DNA of 64,000 bases, taken from contig NW_024037072.1 of NCBI RefSeq assembly GCF_015706575.1, forward strand, positions 18,105,162 to 18,169,161, given 5' to 3'. Shown piece by piece: positions 34,891-47,873 of this stretch. Under the pieces are notes generated by a model that was not told the origin of the DNA, did no database searches, and saw only the letters and a program-made list of their open reading frames with translations. The position numbers were made by a program, and so were the translations under genes. Within the stretch, counting starts at the first letter, position 1, and each line of letters opens with the position of its first letter. Source of the DNA: Patiria miniata (Eukaryota; Echinodermata; Asteroidea; Valvatida; Asterinidae).

Positions 34891-35478
34891 AAAACGGTGG
34901 CATGGCGATGTCATCGCCTGAAAGGGCACCCCCTAGCACGTCCAAGAAAGTTAGACTATTTTTAATTTAAAAACCATTCATCCAAATTTTACCAAACTTA
35001 CCCTTAGATATTATACAGAAAAACGTAATGACTTTGTGAGGTTTTAGGATCGTGACGTCAGCAAACTGGACATTAGGCCCTATACTAAATAGGGAGAATC
35101 AGAAAATGATCTCTTATTTTTTAAATCAAATTCATATCATTGTATGAATTCGTATCAAGTGACAACTTGTTTGTGGAACAAATAATGGCACAAATAATGT
35201 TATCAGCTACATTGATACATTCGTATATTCGTGTAGTTTTTATATTTGGGGAAGGGGGAGTCAACTGCAATTTTTCCCAACATGCCCAATAACATATCCA
35301 AGTGCTAACGCATTATTTAAGAAGTTACATAATTTCTCGAAAAAAACCAACATTATTCCCTCCTTTTCAGTCAGTAAGACATTACTCCCCCAAGTCCCAA
35401 CATCCATCTAATATAAATCCAACAGTACACACTGCAAGGAATGGACGTATATTCTGTGCACATTTGCATGTTTATATG

Positions 35479-35480
<2 letters not shown>

Positions 35481-35514
<34 letters not shown>
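35481..35514. repeat. (TA)17 microsatellite
   Basis: Perfect alternating TA immediately left of the 219-bp palindrome region; a much longer TA tract lies on its right. Confidence 0.9.
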
Positions 35515-35517
<3 letters not shown>

Positions 35518-35594
35518 AATGAAATCGTCTTCTATCACAATTCACAGTGCTCGATACATCTCTGTAGAGCTATAAACATGCAATAAATTCAGAA

Positions 35595-35663
35595 TATTCT
35601 CTTTCTGAACAGACTGTTTCGTACCATAAGGCACTCATCAGCAGAATGACGAAAAATAGAATA
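35595..35663 (-). ncRNA. Type I hammerhead ribozyme, - strand copy
   Basis: This is the exact mirror of the + strand motif, because both lie in arms of one perfect palindrome. Transcripts from either strand would therefore contain a complete ribozyme. Any transcript through both arms could instead fold into one 108-bp duplex that would mask it. Confidence 0.78.
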
Positions 35664-35708
35664 CAAGCAGCATCTTACCTTATTCGAAATAAGGTAAGAT
35701 GCTGCTTG

Positions 35709-35777
35709 TATTCTATTTTTCGTCATTCTGCTGATGAGTGCCTTATGGTACGAAACAGTCTGTTCAGAAAGAGAATA
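35709..35777 (+). ncRNA. Type I hammerhead ribozyme, + strand copy
   Basis: All core elements are present. CUGAUGA is at 35731-35737. Stem II is GUGCC-UUAU-GGUAC at 35738-35751. GAAA is at 35752-35755. A short stem III at 35756-35762 has C-G and A-U pairs around a 3-base loop. The cleavage triplet GUU ends at 35764. Stem I pairs UUCUG (35726-35730) with CAGAA (35765-35769). An asymmetric internal loop follows, then UAUUCU/AGAAUA (35709-35714 with 35772-35777). A short stem III with a loop-bearing stem I is typical of hammerheads in Penelope-like retroelements and retrozymes. Cleavage is predicted between 35764 and 35765. GUU is a permitted but not optimal triplet. Confidence 0.8.
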
Positions 35778-35792
35778 TTCTGAATTTATTGC

Positions 35793-36129
<337 letters not shown>

Positions 36130-36130
<1 letters not shown>

Positions 36131-36619
36131 ATACAGGGTGAGTGAAAAAAAAAGGAAACCCAAATGGCGGGACCATTTTCTTAATAACGTTTTGCATGTA
36201 GTACTTTCAAAATCTAGGATATGAAAGCCGATTCATAAGCTTTCTTTTAGTACAAGAATCATTCAAATCACTCATATGTACTTTTCAACTTACGGAATTT
36301 TAAACACAACCACTGTTTTAAAGTTCTGTCCATGTATCACAAAAAATGGTGTGTGTTCTTTCAGCAAAACGAAAACAATTCTAGCGCATCCCCCTATATG
36401 TGAATTGTTTTCGTTTTGCTGACAGAACTTTTAAGACGGTGTTTGTGTTTAAAATTCTGTAACTTGCAAAGTACATAAGTGATTTGAATGACTCTTTTAC
36501 TAAAACAAAGCTTATAAATTGGGCTTTCATATCTTGATTTTGATAGTGCTACATGCAGAACTTCATTAAAAAAATTTGTCCTGCCATTTGGGTTTCCTTT
36601 TTTTGACTCACCCTGTGTA
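36130..36619. mobile_element. Foldback MITE with TA-flanked ACAGGGTGAGT ends
   Basis: The left end TACAGGGTGAGTGAAAAAA and the right end TTTTTTTGACTCACCCTGTG are inverted copies. The match continues inward for over 200 bp (GGAAACCCAAATGGC, and the CAGCAAAACGAAAACAATTC pair near the centre). TA lies outside both ends (36130-36131 and 36618-36619), fitting a Tc1/mariner-type target. The loop is only about 25 bp. It has inserted inside the larger foldback complex. Confidence 0.7.
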
Positions 36620-37434
36620 AGTTACTTGTAGACAATCATAACAATTTAGATATGATTTTTTTATAGCCGCCTACTTTAAAATGTAGCTCCACCCCTAAAG
36701 GGCAACAATTAGTCTTGCAACCGTTCAAACTTATCTTTACAGTGTATGGTAAACAAAGTTAACCGATGGAAAACTTGTGTTTTTACCAGCAAAAACGATG
36801 ATTTTCCCTCGTTTGAATCAAGCTGCTCTAATGTACCGCCTCTTTACATATTTAGGCCACGCCCGCAAAAAGGTGAAAATAACACGTTAGAATGTTAGAA
36901 TTTACAAAGTGAATGTAAAATACAGTTTTCTGAGTTTTCTTTTTTTGCACTCCCCTTTTTGAAAAATCAAGCTCCGCCCCCCAAATGGGCAAGATCCAAG
37001 ATGCGTTCATCTCTAAAAATTATGTTCGCCCATTTCAATTGGACATGCCAATTTTCAGAATTTTACCACCAAACTGAATGATGTTTTCCATATTAGAACC
37101 AAACTGCTAAAATATACCGCCTCTTTTACCATTTAGACCACGCCCACAAAATGGGTGGAAAATTAACAGGTGTTAGAATGCTAGAATGTCTTATTTCATG
37201 TTTAAGTTTATTTCAAAGCGTAAAAAAACAAGGAAATTTGATGTTAAATACAGTTTTCATGAGTTTGTATTGTTTGCACCCCCTTTTTTGAAAAATCAAG
37301 CTCCGCCCCCAAAAAGGGCAAGATCCAGGATGGGTCCCGATCTTAAAATGATTTTTAGCCCATTTTGACCCCACATGCCAATTTTTATGCTTTTACCACA
37401 AAGTGCACGATTTTTCGCTTAGCAGCTCCACTAA

Positions 37435-38156
37435 TTGTGGTAAACTGCTTTCAATCGTTTAGGCTGCTTGCATTCAGCATCAAAATACGCTAAGCACAAT
37501 ATCCTTGATAGGCAGACGGCGAGACCAGCTTTTAAATATTGAGTTAGCTATGTGGGGGCATGAACTTCATCCTTCAAGCCAAATCATGAATAAAAAATAC
37601 AGGCACGCTCACCACAAACAGTGGGTTTGTAGCTTTATGGTATAATAGTGTAATATTACCAGCCAAACTACTTCTGCTTCGCATTAAGCTTTAATAGGCT
37701 CCCGCTAGATAGTGCACCAAGGTTGGAGCCGTATACCGCAGACATGCACAAATGCACATTTAAAACAAAAACTTAACACAATCCAATGTCTTAAGTGTAC
37801 TGACTGATCAGCTTGGCAAAGACGACGGCTATAGGGACGCCGCCGCCGCGGCCTGTTGACCTCACAATTGTGTCCTTACTGGGTGCAACCTGTAGAAAAT
37901 GGGAAGCAAACCAGTCTTCCAACTGGAATGCAATGGCCGTGGTCAGTGGCCTGAATCTGTTTGGAAAATTATGACGATATGCGTAACGTTGGGCTAACTT
38001 TCCCACAAACTTTCATCGCGCTAGTGGTTGTGGTAATTGAAACATGATTATTGTTTCCAGATGAAGTGTTGTCTATTCAATGGGAAATTTCAAGATAATA
38101 GTTGTACGACCCATCGGCCCTCTTTGCTATTAAACAGTTTAGGTTAGGGTATATAA
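37435..38156. other. Intronic stretch, no feature
   Basis: No structured repeat or coding signal. A GC-richer 71-codon minus-strand frame at 37791-38006 has no recognisable domain. Confidence 0.35.
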
Positions 38157-38676
38157 CAGTGGCGTAACACGGTCATTTTTATTGGGGGGGGGAGTACAAT
38201 TTGTGTGAAAAGGGCACTTGCACATCAGTGCTGAAAATAATGTAGACACGTTTTTTGTCTCCGGACACTTGGCCTCCATAAAATCAAATAGTGGGTGGGG
38301 GGGGGGGGGGGGGGGGTGGTACCATCTGTCGATGGGGGCGCTGTTCAAAACCGACGATTATGCACACTAACGGACAATATATGGTGCTTTTCAGGGCGAT
38401 ACGTGCGCGAAATTCGCAAAAAAAAGGAACCCGGAACTGCCGATGGCACAAATAAGGGCACCACTTATTTTTAAAAAGGGCACTTGTTCAGAAAAAAGGG
38501 CACTTGATCAGGAAAAAAGGGCACTTGTTAAAAGAAAAGGGCACTGTTTACAAACTATTGGGGGTGACCGCTGGTGAAAAATGGCATTTTAATAGAAAAG
38601 GGCAGTCTTTACAAAATATGGGGGGGGGGGAATACCCCCTTACCCCCCCCCCCCCCTCCCGCTGGCTACGCCTATG
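38157..38676. mobile_element. hAT-like MITE, G-tract rich
   Basis: The left end CAGTGGCGTAACA and the right end GGCTACGCCTATG are imperfect inverted repeats of the widespread CAGTGGCGTAGC type, with long G or C tracts at both sides (38183-38192, 38294-38316, 38622-38656). The AAAAAGGGCACTTG block is repeated four times at 38471-38545. The flanks GTATATAA and TATAAGAT do not match well, so the 8-bp duplication is not confirmed. Confidence 0.55.
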
Positions 38677-38853
38677 TATAAGATCCAGGATTTACGTTGA
38701 TGGGATTTGCCCTTCCCCCTGCCAGCTTGGTATATTATTAAACTCGTTTTTACAGGGCTATCTGTTTGAAATACATTGTTCTACCAGTTTACGACCTCTG
38801 ACTAGCGCCCCTTGAACAAGGATATTGACAAAAAAAGAGAAGCCACCAACATA

Positions 38854-38928
38854 GGGCTTGATAGCTCAGTTGGTAGAGAACCGGAACATCCGGAGGTTGC
38901 AGGTTCAAAACCCACTCCAGTCAATTCC
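38854..38928 (+). repeat. tRNA-like sequence (pseudogene or SINE head)
   Basis: The A box TAGCTCAGTTGG and the B box GGTTCAAAACC are present. The acceptor-like ends GGGCTTG and CAATTCC pair at six of seven positions. The anticodon stem CCGGA/TCCGG is intact but its loop is only ACA, four bases too short, the T stem is mispaired, and extra bases precede the acceptor. It cannot be a working tRNA. A tRNA pseudogene or the 5' part of a SINE is likely. Confidence 0.55.
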
Positions 38929-40030
38929 TTTGTTCAAGAAAATACGGCTCACTCAGTATTATGAATTCCTGGTACTTTTTAAGCTCCCTTAAACCCCATT
39001 AAAACTTTGCCCATTCCGATATTACCCACACTGATATCCCAATTTTTTCCCCATGCTGGGCCATGCATGTCAACAACACGTATACGCTACCCCAATTAAA
39101 CTTAATGATATCTCTAGGCTTCCCCAGCCTACACAACTTTAAATACTGTCACGTGACCAATGCACCTGTGACTTCATCGATAAGAAATAATTGAATGACA
39201 ATTTAGTCAAATTGTGTTGAAATGTAATCGATGGAATAGGCGCCGTCACTTGAATGTGCTCTTTGAGCCATTTGCCACTTACTGGCGACGGGCATAACAT
39301 AAATAAATGATTTGTTGGATGTAGTAGGGAAACACTTAGGCGGATTAGAGAGCATGAACCGATCTAGTTCAGCATGTTGTATTATGTAGACTTGAAAAAT
39401 TCGAAAGCTACTTTTTCTTCACCGTGCGTGTGTGCATGCTTTTGCCAAAGGTTGCGTCTCAAGTATTTTTTACCGGTGTAGCGTGAATATCCGACTCCAT
39501 GAAATGTGGACTCATTGGTAGTATTGCGCAAGCGTGAGTACGATACTACGCTATTTTTAGGATCGTTTCGGGAGAGTGACCTGTCACGTGCGAGGGATTA
39601 ACCAACAATAGGGAAAAGGGGTCCGATTTTCATAGGAGTCGGATTTTCATGTGACACCGGTATCTGTCAATCCTTTTCATTTACATGTACCTTTATTTGA
39701 AACCAGAAAATGCTAAAACGTTATGCGCGCTTACTGGTGTTTGCATGCATATTTAACGCATTCTTCCCATTAGTCCGTTGTGTGTCCGTTTTCCGAGTTC
39801 CACCCTGAAAACGTTGATATTTGTTTGAATTGTTATGTTTTTCTCTAGCGATACAAAATTATTCACTGCTGAATGAGGCATCGAACTAACATAATAGGTC
39901 CACGTTCAGTTATGGAAACATTACTTTACAACAAAACCGGGAACCAGTCTACATGCACGGCGGATCTGTTTGTGTGCGAAAGCACACAAAAAAACATTTC
40001 AGAGGATTACAGACGCCCAATATCAGAAAA
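38929..40030. other. Intronic stretch, no feature
   Basis: Nothing recognised. A short direct repeat, GTCGGATTTTCAT-like, occurs at about 39620-39652. Confidence 0.3.
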
Positions 40031-40262
40031 ACAAAATTATGCAAGTGCACAATAAGCTCTCCATATTGCAAGAAGTCTGGCATGAAATCGATCAAAATGA
40101 TCCCTGCCTGAGCTTAAAAATGCGACGCCTATATATGCGACGCCGATGACACATATGGAGCACCATAGATTTGGTCAGTTTTTGGGGACTGGCAGACAGA
40201 CAGACAAACAGACAGACCGACTGACCACCAAGTGACATGTAGAAGCTCCCTACCGGAGCTTA
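40031..40262 (+). repeat. SINE-like dispersed repeat, copy 1
   Basis: It shares with 63061-63475 the ordered blocks AGTGCACAATAAGCT, ATCAAAATGATCCCTGCC, TGAGCT..AAA, GCGACGCC/GCCGCCGATG, CACATATGGA and, at the end, CACCAAGT.ACA.GTAGAAGCT. A CAGA-type tetranucleotide run lies at 40191-40220. Copy 2 is preceded by a tRNA-like head that copy 1 lacks, as in a 5'-truncated SINE. Confidence 0.65.
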
Positions 40263-43200
40263 ACAATTTAGCATCGCGGTTAAAATATAACATAAAACTT
40301 GAACGTTCGTCGAACATTTTTGGACGGCAAGGCCACACTAAACGTACACCAGAACCAGTTCTGCTTTTAATTCACATTTAATACACATAAATGAATGTAT
40401 ATATAAAATAAAATACGTTATAAAAATTTTGGACTGCATGTTTCCTTTAACAGTTGAATTAGTTGAAGCACGTGTGGAGAGTGCATCTGTGGATTATACT
40501 AAGCCTAAAATGCACAACAGAAAACAACCCTGACCGAAAATGCTCTTATAAGCCATTATTAATTTCGTGAGTTAATATCTGGAGTATTTTTGTTTCATTA
40601 TATTTGCTACCGGCAGAAAAATTAATAGTGTTTTGTGGATATAAATACCAGCTTGTTGTCAAGGCTCGCAGTGATGCATGACATATCAAAACCCAGTCGA
40701 TATTGTTTTACTGACCTACTGAAAAACATATCCAAAAAAGAACCTTCTATTTAATAAATAAGTTAGGTGCACAGGCCGTATTGCATTACAGCAGAAAAAT
40801 GAATAAGAAGACCGCCAGGAATTTGTTAAAGTACATGTATCACAATTAATCCAGTGTCAGCCTTTTCGGGGGCCAAGATGATAGTGGTGCATGTAGGATT
40901 TGTAATAAAGTGGGCAGATTGACCTTCCGGCAGGCCGTAGTGCATAATCGAAAGTCGCGGGAACCTTATTTGACGCTAGGGGCACCCTCCCCCTTTTCTT
41001 TCTGTTTACGGAATCCGTAGAGGTAAATGAAATGACTGGACTACAACACTGTTTTGAAAATCTCCCATCCCTTTTCTGATTTTTGTGTGTTCTGAATCGA
41101 AACTTTTAGCTGAGCCCCCTCCCCCTGGCCCGGAAACGCCAGTGTATACAAAGAAGCAGATTTCCAATGCAAGCATTGTGAAGCTGCTGAGTTGTATAGT
41201 TTTTAATCTTGTAAAGAAAAAGACAAAAGTCAATTTTACAAAGATTGCAAATTGCCTATAACCATGGCTATAATATTCTCGAAATGACCATGATATCTAT
41301 ATCCCCCTCCAAAAAAATAACCTCTATGCTTCTGAGGTCGGTGCATCTTCCATCTAAAAAGGAAAAGGAAGAAATTCATGACGTTCAACACCGTCGTTTA
41401 AAAATGAACAGGCTTACTTACAAGCTGATGAGATTAATGCGTCTGGGCTGGACCACTTAACGCGTCCTGCGAAGGACCCGTCACCTGCGTTCGTGTTGTA
41501 TGCTCAGCTTCCGCGTTAGGCGTTCTGGTCATGGTACAATGGTGTTCTCTGTAACACTCTGCAGGATGCTCATTAATGATTTACATTAATGGCCTTTGTG
41601 TAAGATGCTAAGATGTACAGGTGACGTGAAGGCACAATGGTCACCTCCCGTCTGTATGCAATATCTGTAATTATGTATGTTTTTCACCGAGCTTTGGATC
41701 CCGTTGTGAGTTTGGTATAAACACGATAGCTTAATTTGCGTGAACTTAAGTGTGGCATAAGCACTATGAATAAAAGTGGTACAACAGGTGCCACAAATGC
41801 CCATTTGCTTGTCATACGCTGTGAACTACAAAGCATCAATCATCACGAACAACAATTTGAAAAGCTTAAATGCTAAAATATTGTAGTGGTAAACTCGGAA
41901 ATAGTAGGAATACATAAAAGTTAACCATAAATTGGTAGTTTGCGTATACATGTTGTTACAAACAGAATTTGACACTTGTAAACAAGTCTAGTAAACTTTC
42001 CTTATTTGCATAATTATGCATAAAAGCTCTGGCATTTTTGTTGCCTGAGGGCGCCGTTTGATTGGGTGTGGTTAGCTCCTTGGACATGCATGACCATATG
42101 TACATGTGTATGTACATGTACATGTGCTCACCTATGCAGACACCTACATGTATGCAGACATGCTCTGACATCACTGTACTGTGCCATTTATATGTGCCAT
42201 CCCTTTCAGAGCTCAGCAAAATTGGTATTTCTGTAACCTGGGGAGGTTACACATGTAATATATTCATTTTGCAATATCATATATCATAATTTGGAAATTA
42301 GCGAAGTGTGCATTATTGCTAAGGTAAGAAACTACGGAGGATTTTTTTTTTATAATTCCTTTAGGGCTTGAATGCACAGCAAAAACGTTAAGCAATGAGG
42401 CGTTCACTGTACGTCATTTTTCCGAATTAATCTACTTCTTTGCTTCGCAGTTCCCGAGGAAACGAAGTAGCCTTTGTAACTTATCACCCAGGAGGCAAAG
42501 TAGAGGTCAGTTATCCACCTGGGAAGCCTTTACTATCTATACGCAACAGCTGTGTCCCTTCTAACGACGCCTCTGGGCCTTATATGCAGGCCATAAAAGT
42601 AGCATCTCCCATTTTCAGACACCTCTGGGGCCCTGAGTTTTATTCCCGCAGGGTCTCGTTAATGAACCAGATTGTTAGGCTCTCTCCCTTAAGCTTGATT
42701 TTTTTTTAATGATGGCGCCGTCTTGATGTCCCGTAAGTCAGTGTGAATCGGAACATTACCACATTGCAGAGAAAATGATTGAGTATCTCGGTACATGACT
42801 GCAATGCTCCTATCCATGGAGAGGCAAATACAATTAACTTGCAGATGATGTAATGAACTGTGATAATGATTGCTCCCCCGGAGGTTTGAATTTTTTTCTT
42901 CACTCGATACCCGTGCAAAACAGCAAATTGTAGACAGCATTTTCTTTTCTTTGATTACGGCGTCTCCAATGACACCTGCTATATACTCGCTTAATTCCAT
43001 AGAGTGAGCGTAATAACTAGGCCTAAATATAATTTTGAGTGAAAGTTCATCCAATTAAGCTGGAACAAGAGACGAGACGATTAAGAGCGAAATTTTATTC
43101 AATCGAAACCATCGAGTTTTCAATCAAAATTCGATAAATTAAGGTAATCCTTTATAAAGTATTTCAATCTAAACTTAGGGGACATTTGCAAACATCAAAA

Positions 43201-43819
43201 AACGAAATGATCAAATTATCACGAAATATCTTACTTGGTTGTTAGGCCCTGACAGTCCAAAGCATCCTGTAAAATCGTGGCTCCTGGTGTGCTGACATTT
43301 TCAAGAAAAATTGTACTTTTCCAGCACTGGTCGGCCGACCATCGTTGGAGAAAACTAGCTTTTTTTACAAAAAGTGCTCCTAGTTTTTCATATTTAGTTA
43401 TTCCGCATTTTCTTTGCAATTGATTACACACATGTGAAGGTGTACAAGCCTGCTAGACTGATTCTCTGACCTAACAATTTCCCAAAGTCTATAAATTGCT
43501 CCGTTTCATCTTAAGTGGGGTCAGGGAGCCCCACTACAAGAATATGGTTGGTTTTCTTGGATTTTTCAAAAATCTACGAACCCAAAACATGAAGCAAGTC
43601 AGTTTAACAATATTTGCTATAACATACTAATCCTCAACATCCATTTATTTCTGAAAATTGCAGTAAAAGCAAATGTTGTACATTCCCTTTAAAGTCTCCA
43701 AATCGTCTTGTCAATGTCAATAGTTCCTATCTATCTCTCTTTTTGAAAGTTAGTAAATGATTTCAATCAAATTGAGTCAATGATATCAATATAAATTGGT
43801 CGTCCAAATAACCCCTAGT
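40263..43819. other. Intronic stretch, no gene
   Basis: No supported exon. A C-rich segment ending GAAACGCCAGTG at 41116-41143 looks like one end of a hAT-type G-tract MITE without a visible partner. ATGTACATG-type alternating sequence lies at 42095-42125. A TAGGCCTA octamer lies at 43018-43025. The frame at 42440-42709 is unrecognised. Confidence 0.3.
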
Positions 43820-43865
43820 GCTAAAAGACGAGCACAGTTTGTTCGCACTTTACTCGTCTTTTAGC
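43820..43865. repeat. 13-bp-arm hairpin
   Basis: GCTAAAAGACGAG at 43820-43832 and CTCGTCTTTTAGC at 43853-43865 are exact inverses around a 20-base loop. No function can be assigned. Confidence 0.6.
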
Positions 43866-46245
43866 TTTCGTTTCTCTTACGGTATTTTCATAATTTTTAT
43901 TTTTATTTATTGTCCTTTATCGCGTTTTTAATTTTTCTTTCTTTTTGATTTTTTCTTACTTTTAAATCCGGTGTTTCTGTCAGCTATTGGAGCTAATCAA
44001 AAATATCATGTCCGACGCGGTAGTCTATCTGTTGCCTTCGATCGCTAAAGACGTGTGTCTTTCCAGCAAATTGATTTTTCGGAGTTTTTTTTTTTTATTT
44101 GTGATGAGCTGATGGAGGCTGTATATACTCTTCATGGAGGATTAATGCCCATTATAATACATGTATGCTGTTATCCTTGGTCACACGCATTAACACTTCT
44201 GCACCTCTATATATCATAAAAGTCTTAACCCCATGCGCACGGGAAGCGGTCATGGCCGCGGCCGCTAATCCTCATTGGAATGCAGTTGCCAGCTGTGGTA
44301 TGCCGTGGCACACGGCTAGTGGGTAGTTCCACAGCTGCTGCTTTTGTGCAGTCCCGCTACCACACAAAGGCTGTGCAGTCATGCGGGCCACTTGCTCTAT
44401 GTGTGGAGGAATGTCCCCATTATAACCCGTCATTAAGGGGTTAAAGACATGGATGCCGTTTGCACACATTCAAAAATGAAACTGTGAAAACATCAAGAAA
44501 TATCCTACTTGATAATATGATCATGCATCCTGTGAAATCATTGCGCCTTTAAGTATGCTGTCATTTTTCGAGAAAAGAGGAATAACCGTCAATACCTCGC
44601 TATGGTAAGGACCAAACCATCGCACTTCCAACGGAAACATATCTTTTGTGTCGAGCAAATGTACGAATAGGCCCTATGTACTACTGAGCTGAAATTTCAA
44701 CAGGTTGTTTTTCAATAGGATTTTTATGACTTAGGCCTAAATACACTGAAAACAGCTTTCTTGCCATGCAACTATGACTTTCTACCTCCTCTGTAGCAGT
44801 AAAAGGGAGAAATTTCAACATTTTAGTTTTTATGCTTATGAAATTTCCATGTTCATAATCCAAAGCGCGATGTCATTTAAGGCAGAACAGTAGTGTCTTC
44901 ATAACTTTGTGTACAAATATAAGTACAACTTTTCTTCATTTTCTAGGTGTAACTTCCACTTTTACTTAATTATCATTTTAAATTGTATTGATGAAATGAT
45001 TTGCTAATAATTGAAAAACTACCACTTTCTTTTCACTTCCAATGAAACGAGTATTGAGCTCTTGTATACTTGTAGTTGCAACACACATAGTAATGTGCAT
45101 GAAAACAAGGTGAGCTGAATTTCCACTGCATGTTTCCTTTAAGATTCATAAAGCCAGGAAGACATGTGTAAAACTTAATATGCCTTTACTTGTACGCATG
45201 GTTTAGGAGTGAAGCAAAACTAAGTATCAACATTTGCATCTCGACCGCGTATAGTTCCATCGAAAAGCCACCCACGTATTCAAGAGCGTGGTACGGAACA
45301 ACGCATACTACACCTCTCGATATAAGGATGAAAATATTTTCTTGTAGCACTTTTTTCGATGGTTGCAACGATCATTGGACGTTTGGGTTTTCCTTCTTCA
45401 CGCCAGAAGTCCACTCAGCCTAGCTGTTGCTAGAGCCTTTTTGGCGATAACAGTCGCCGTTTCACCCCATGGGGACAGCATCCCCATAAAGCTGAATAAC
45501 GGGGCGGGTGGCCCAAGGGGACAGTCACCGAGGATGGTAATTGGTCGGGAGACCTCTCCAAAAACTCTCGCGTTTGGGTCCAGGTCCTTAGTGTCGTAAT
45601 TTGGTCGAACTCCCAATCCGCCAGTGGCCGGGTACATGCATAGCTGGGTATTAATTTAGAGCTCTGCACTTGCAGTTGGATGTCACACTTGTCGGCAAAG
45701 ATAGCGAAGTCGCAAAAAAAAGATAAAGCAGTGGGCACAGTGCACTTGCATTCCAATGTTCCTTTATAATAAGATTCCCTTATGAAAACTACATTTTCTT
45801 GTGTTTGACATCAATGTATATCCGTATACCGCATGTGCTAAGGTCCATACGTTTGCCTTTTGGGCTATTTTCGTGTGTCTTCTTTTAAGATGACGGCCTT
45901 TCGAACTGAACAAAATTCCAAGGTGTATTTTACCAGTTCCCGACAACCACATAACAAGTCCACAACGGATTGAAAATGACAAAGGAATGCCTTTGTATCA
46001 ATGCGTATGGACGGGGCCATAACCATTGCTGTTGATTGGATTTGTGAACACATTTGAAGCGCTTGTGCTGCAGAGAGGACCCCCTTCTTTTCTGTTGGTC
46101 ATTGTGTTCCCGTAGCCTAATCTCGGGAATTCTTTTTGAGATATTTAAGGAATTTGTTTAAGGTAACAATAGTCTATGCGGTATTATTTCAATGGATTTT
46201 GAGATCTTAACTCCATCTCTGTTTCCTTTTCCCCACAAGTCTCAC
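43866..46245. other. Intronic stretch, no gene
   Basis: GC-richer patches at 44220-44460 and 45420-45640 contain opposing open frames on both strands but no recognisable domain or RNA. A TAGGCCTA octamer lies at 44732-44739. Confidence 0.3.
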
Positions 46246-47873
46246 TAGTCAGGTGGCATATGGTCGGAATCGTGACCGACTGGTCCAAAGCACCAAACTT
46301 GGCAGATAGATTCTTATAGCCCTAGAGAAGATATTTAGAAGGGGTGACACCTGAAATTCTTTTGGGAAGGGTGCCTAATTTGCATAAGTCGTTAATCCCT
46401 GCCTTGTAATATATTTATTCCCATATTTGGGTATATTTTTATTTTTTTATTTTTTTGAAAAGTGTATTTTGGTGATTCTACTTGCATATTCTTATTTCAA
46501 TATCATTTTGTAAAACATATCAGTGGCTGAATAATTAGGAGGACATAGTAACGAACCAAAATTGCTACTATTTTACCCTAAAGTTACGCGCATTTACCTT
46601 TTCCTCAGATATCATCAACTAGTCTCGCCAAACGTGGGTATTGATGAGCTTCAAATTCACAAAGTTACTTACTGGCATAGTTACCCTAACAAAAATAAGT
46701 GGGAAATCATGTGAAAATTGATAACATCTTGATGTTTAGCCCAAAAGACAAAAAAGGGGAGAAAATGTAAATTCGGCTTGTACGGGAAGGGTAATGTGGG
46801 GACTTGAACAAGTTCAACGAAATCCCCCTTTAAGAGCTTAGGCCAAAAAAAAAAAGTCTCCGGTTTCTGGTATGGAGCTTGCCCAAAAAGTGGTGCGGCG
46901 ACGCGGCTTTTTTTTTTTTTTTCCTGATTTTTTTGCTTCAAATGTGTACTGATGACTGCAAATGGTGCCTGACTATTAAATTAAAACTTAGTGCAAATAT
47001 ATGGGAGTCCAGAGAGGCCACATAAAGCTTATTCTCGACTATAACCCAACCTAAAAACACGTTAAAATTGTGCAGCAGCAGAATTCCAGTCAAACCAGTG
47101 AGTTTGGCGGTTTTGAGACATCATCTTTCATTGAAAAAAAAACTTTTTTATTTTGCCGACGCGCATGGCTACGGCGACGCGCACGCATACCAGAAACCGG
47201 AGACTTTTTTGGGGGGCCTTATTATTGTTTACAATAATTTTGTCTACGCCAAAACGTTTTCTCAACCATAATTTTGGGAATTTCCTTGAACTTGTTCCAG
47301 TGTTCCATGTTAGGCAACCCTTCACCTACTTGTTAGCCTACTTTATGGACACCTCGTTTTTTCCCAGTTTTTGTTTTCTGGGTTTTCTGTGAACAATGTT
47401 ATCATTGTTCACATGATTTTGCATAAGGTTTTAATAGGGTAACTGTACCAGTAAGCTACTTGGTTAATTTGAAGTTCATCAATGCTAATGTTTGGCAAGA
47501 CTAATGGATGATATCTGGAGACAAGGTAAATGCGCGCAATTTTAGGGCATAATAGTAGCCATTTTGGATCGTTACTATGTCCTCATAATTATTCAGTCAC
47601 TTATATGCTTTGGAAAATGTTATTTAAGTAGAATTCCCAAAATACACTTTTCAAAAAAATAAAAACAAAGAAATATACCCAAATATGGGAATAAATATAT
47701 TTCACGACAGGGATTAACGATTTATGCAAATTAGCCATCCTTCCCAAAAGAATTTCAGGTGTCACCCCTTCTAAATATCTTCTCTAGGTCTATAAGAATC
47801 TGGCTGCCAAGTTTGGTGCTTTGGACCAGTCGGTCACGATCTTGACGAAAATTAGATCTTAGCCACCTGACTA
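46246..47873. mobile_element. 1.6-kb foldback element
   Basis: The first 12 bases, TAGTCAGGTGGC, are the exact inverse of the last 12, GCCACCTGACTA. Inverted similarity continues for about 600 bp per arm: GGTGACACCTGAAATTC with GAATTTCAGGTGTCACC, CCCATATTTGGGTATA with its inverse, and CCAGAAACCGGAGAC with GTCTCCGGTTTCTGG. The outer TA on each side fits a TA target duplication with GTCAGGTGGC ends. The centre (about 46910-47160) includes the repeat shared with 32752-32905. No transposase frame is seen. Confidence 0.75.
47053..47208 (+). repeat. Dispersed repeat, partner at 32752-32905
   Basis: About 85 percent similar by eye to the intron segment at 32752-32905, including GCCGACGCGCATGGCTA. 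It overlaps the centre and the right arm of the 46246-47873 foldback, so the two foldbacks share internal sequence. Confidence 0.65.

Noticed and set aside
41425..41450. A second CTGATGAG sequence as a hammerhead core
   Set aside because: No downstream GAAA at the right spacing and no pairing stems.
44220..44470. GC-rich patch as an snRNA or rRNA fragment
   Set aside because: No match to conserved blocks of 5S, U1 or U2 that I could recognise.
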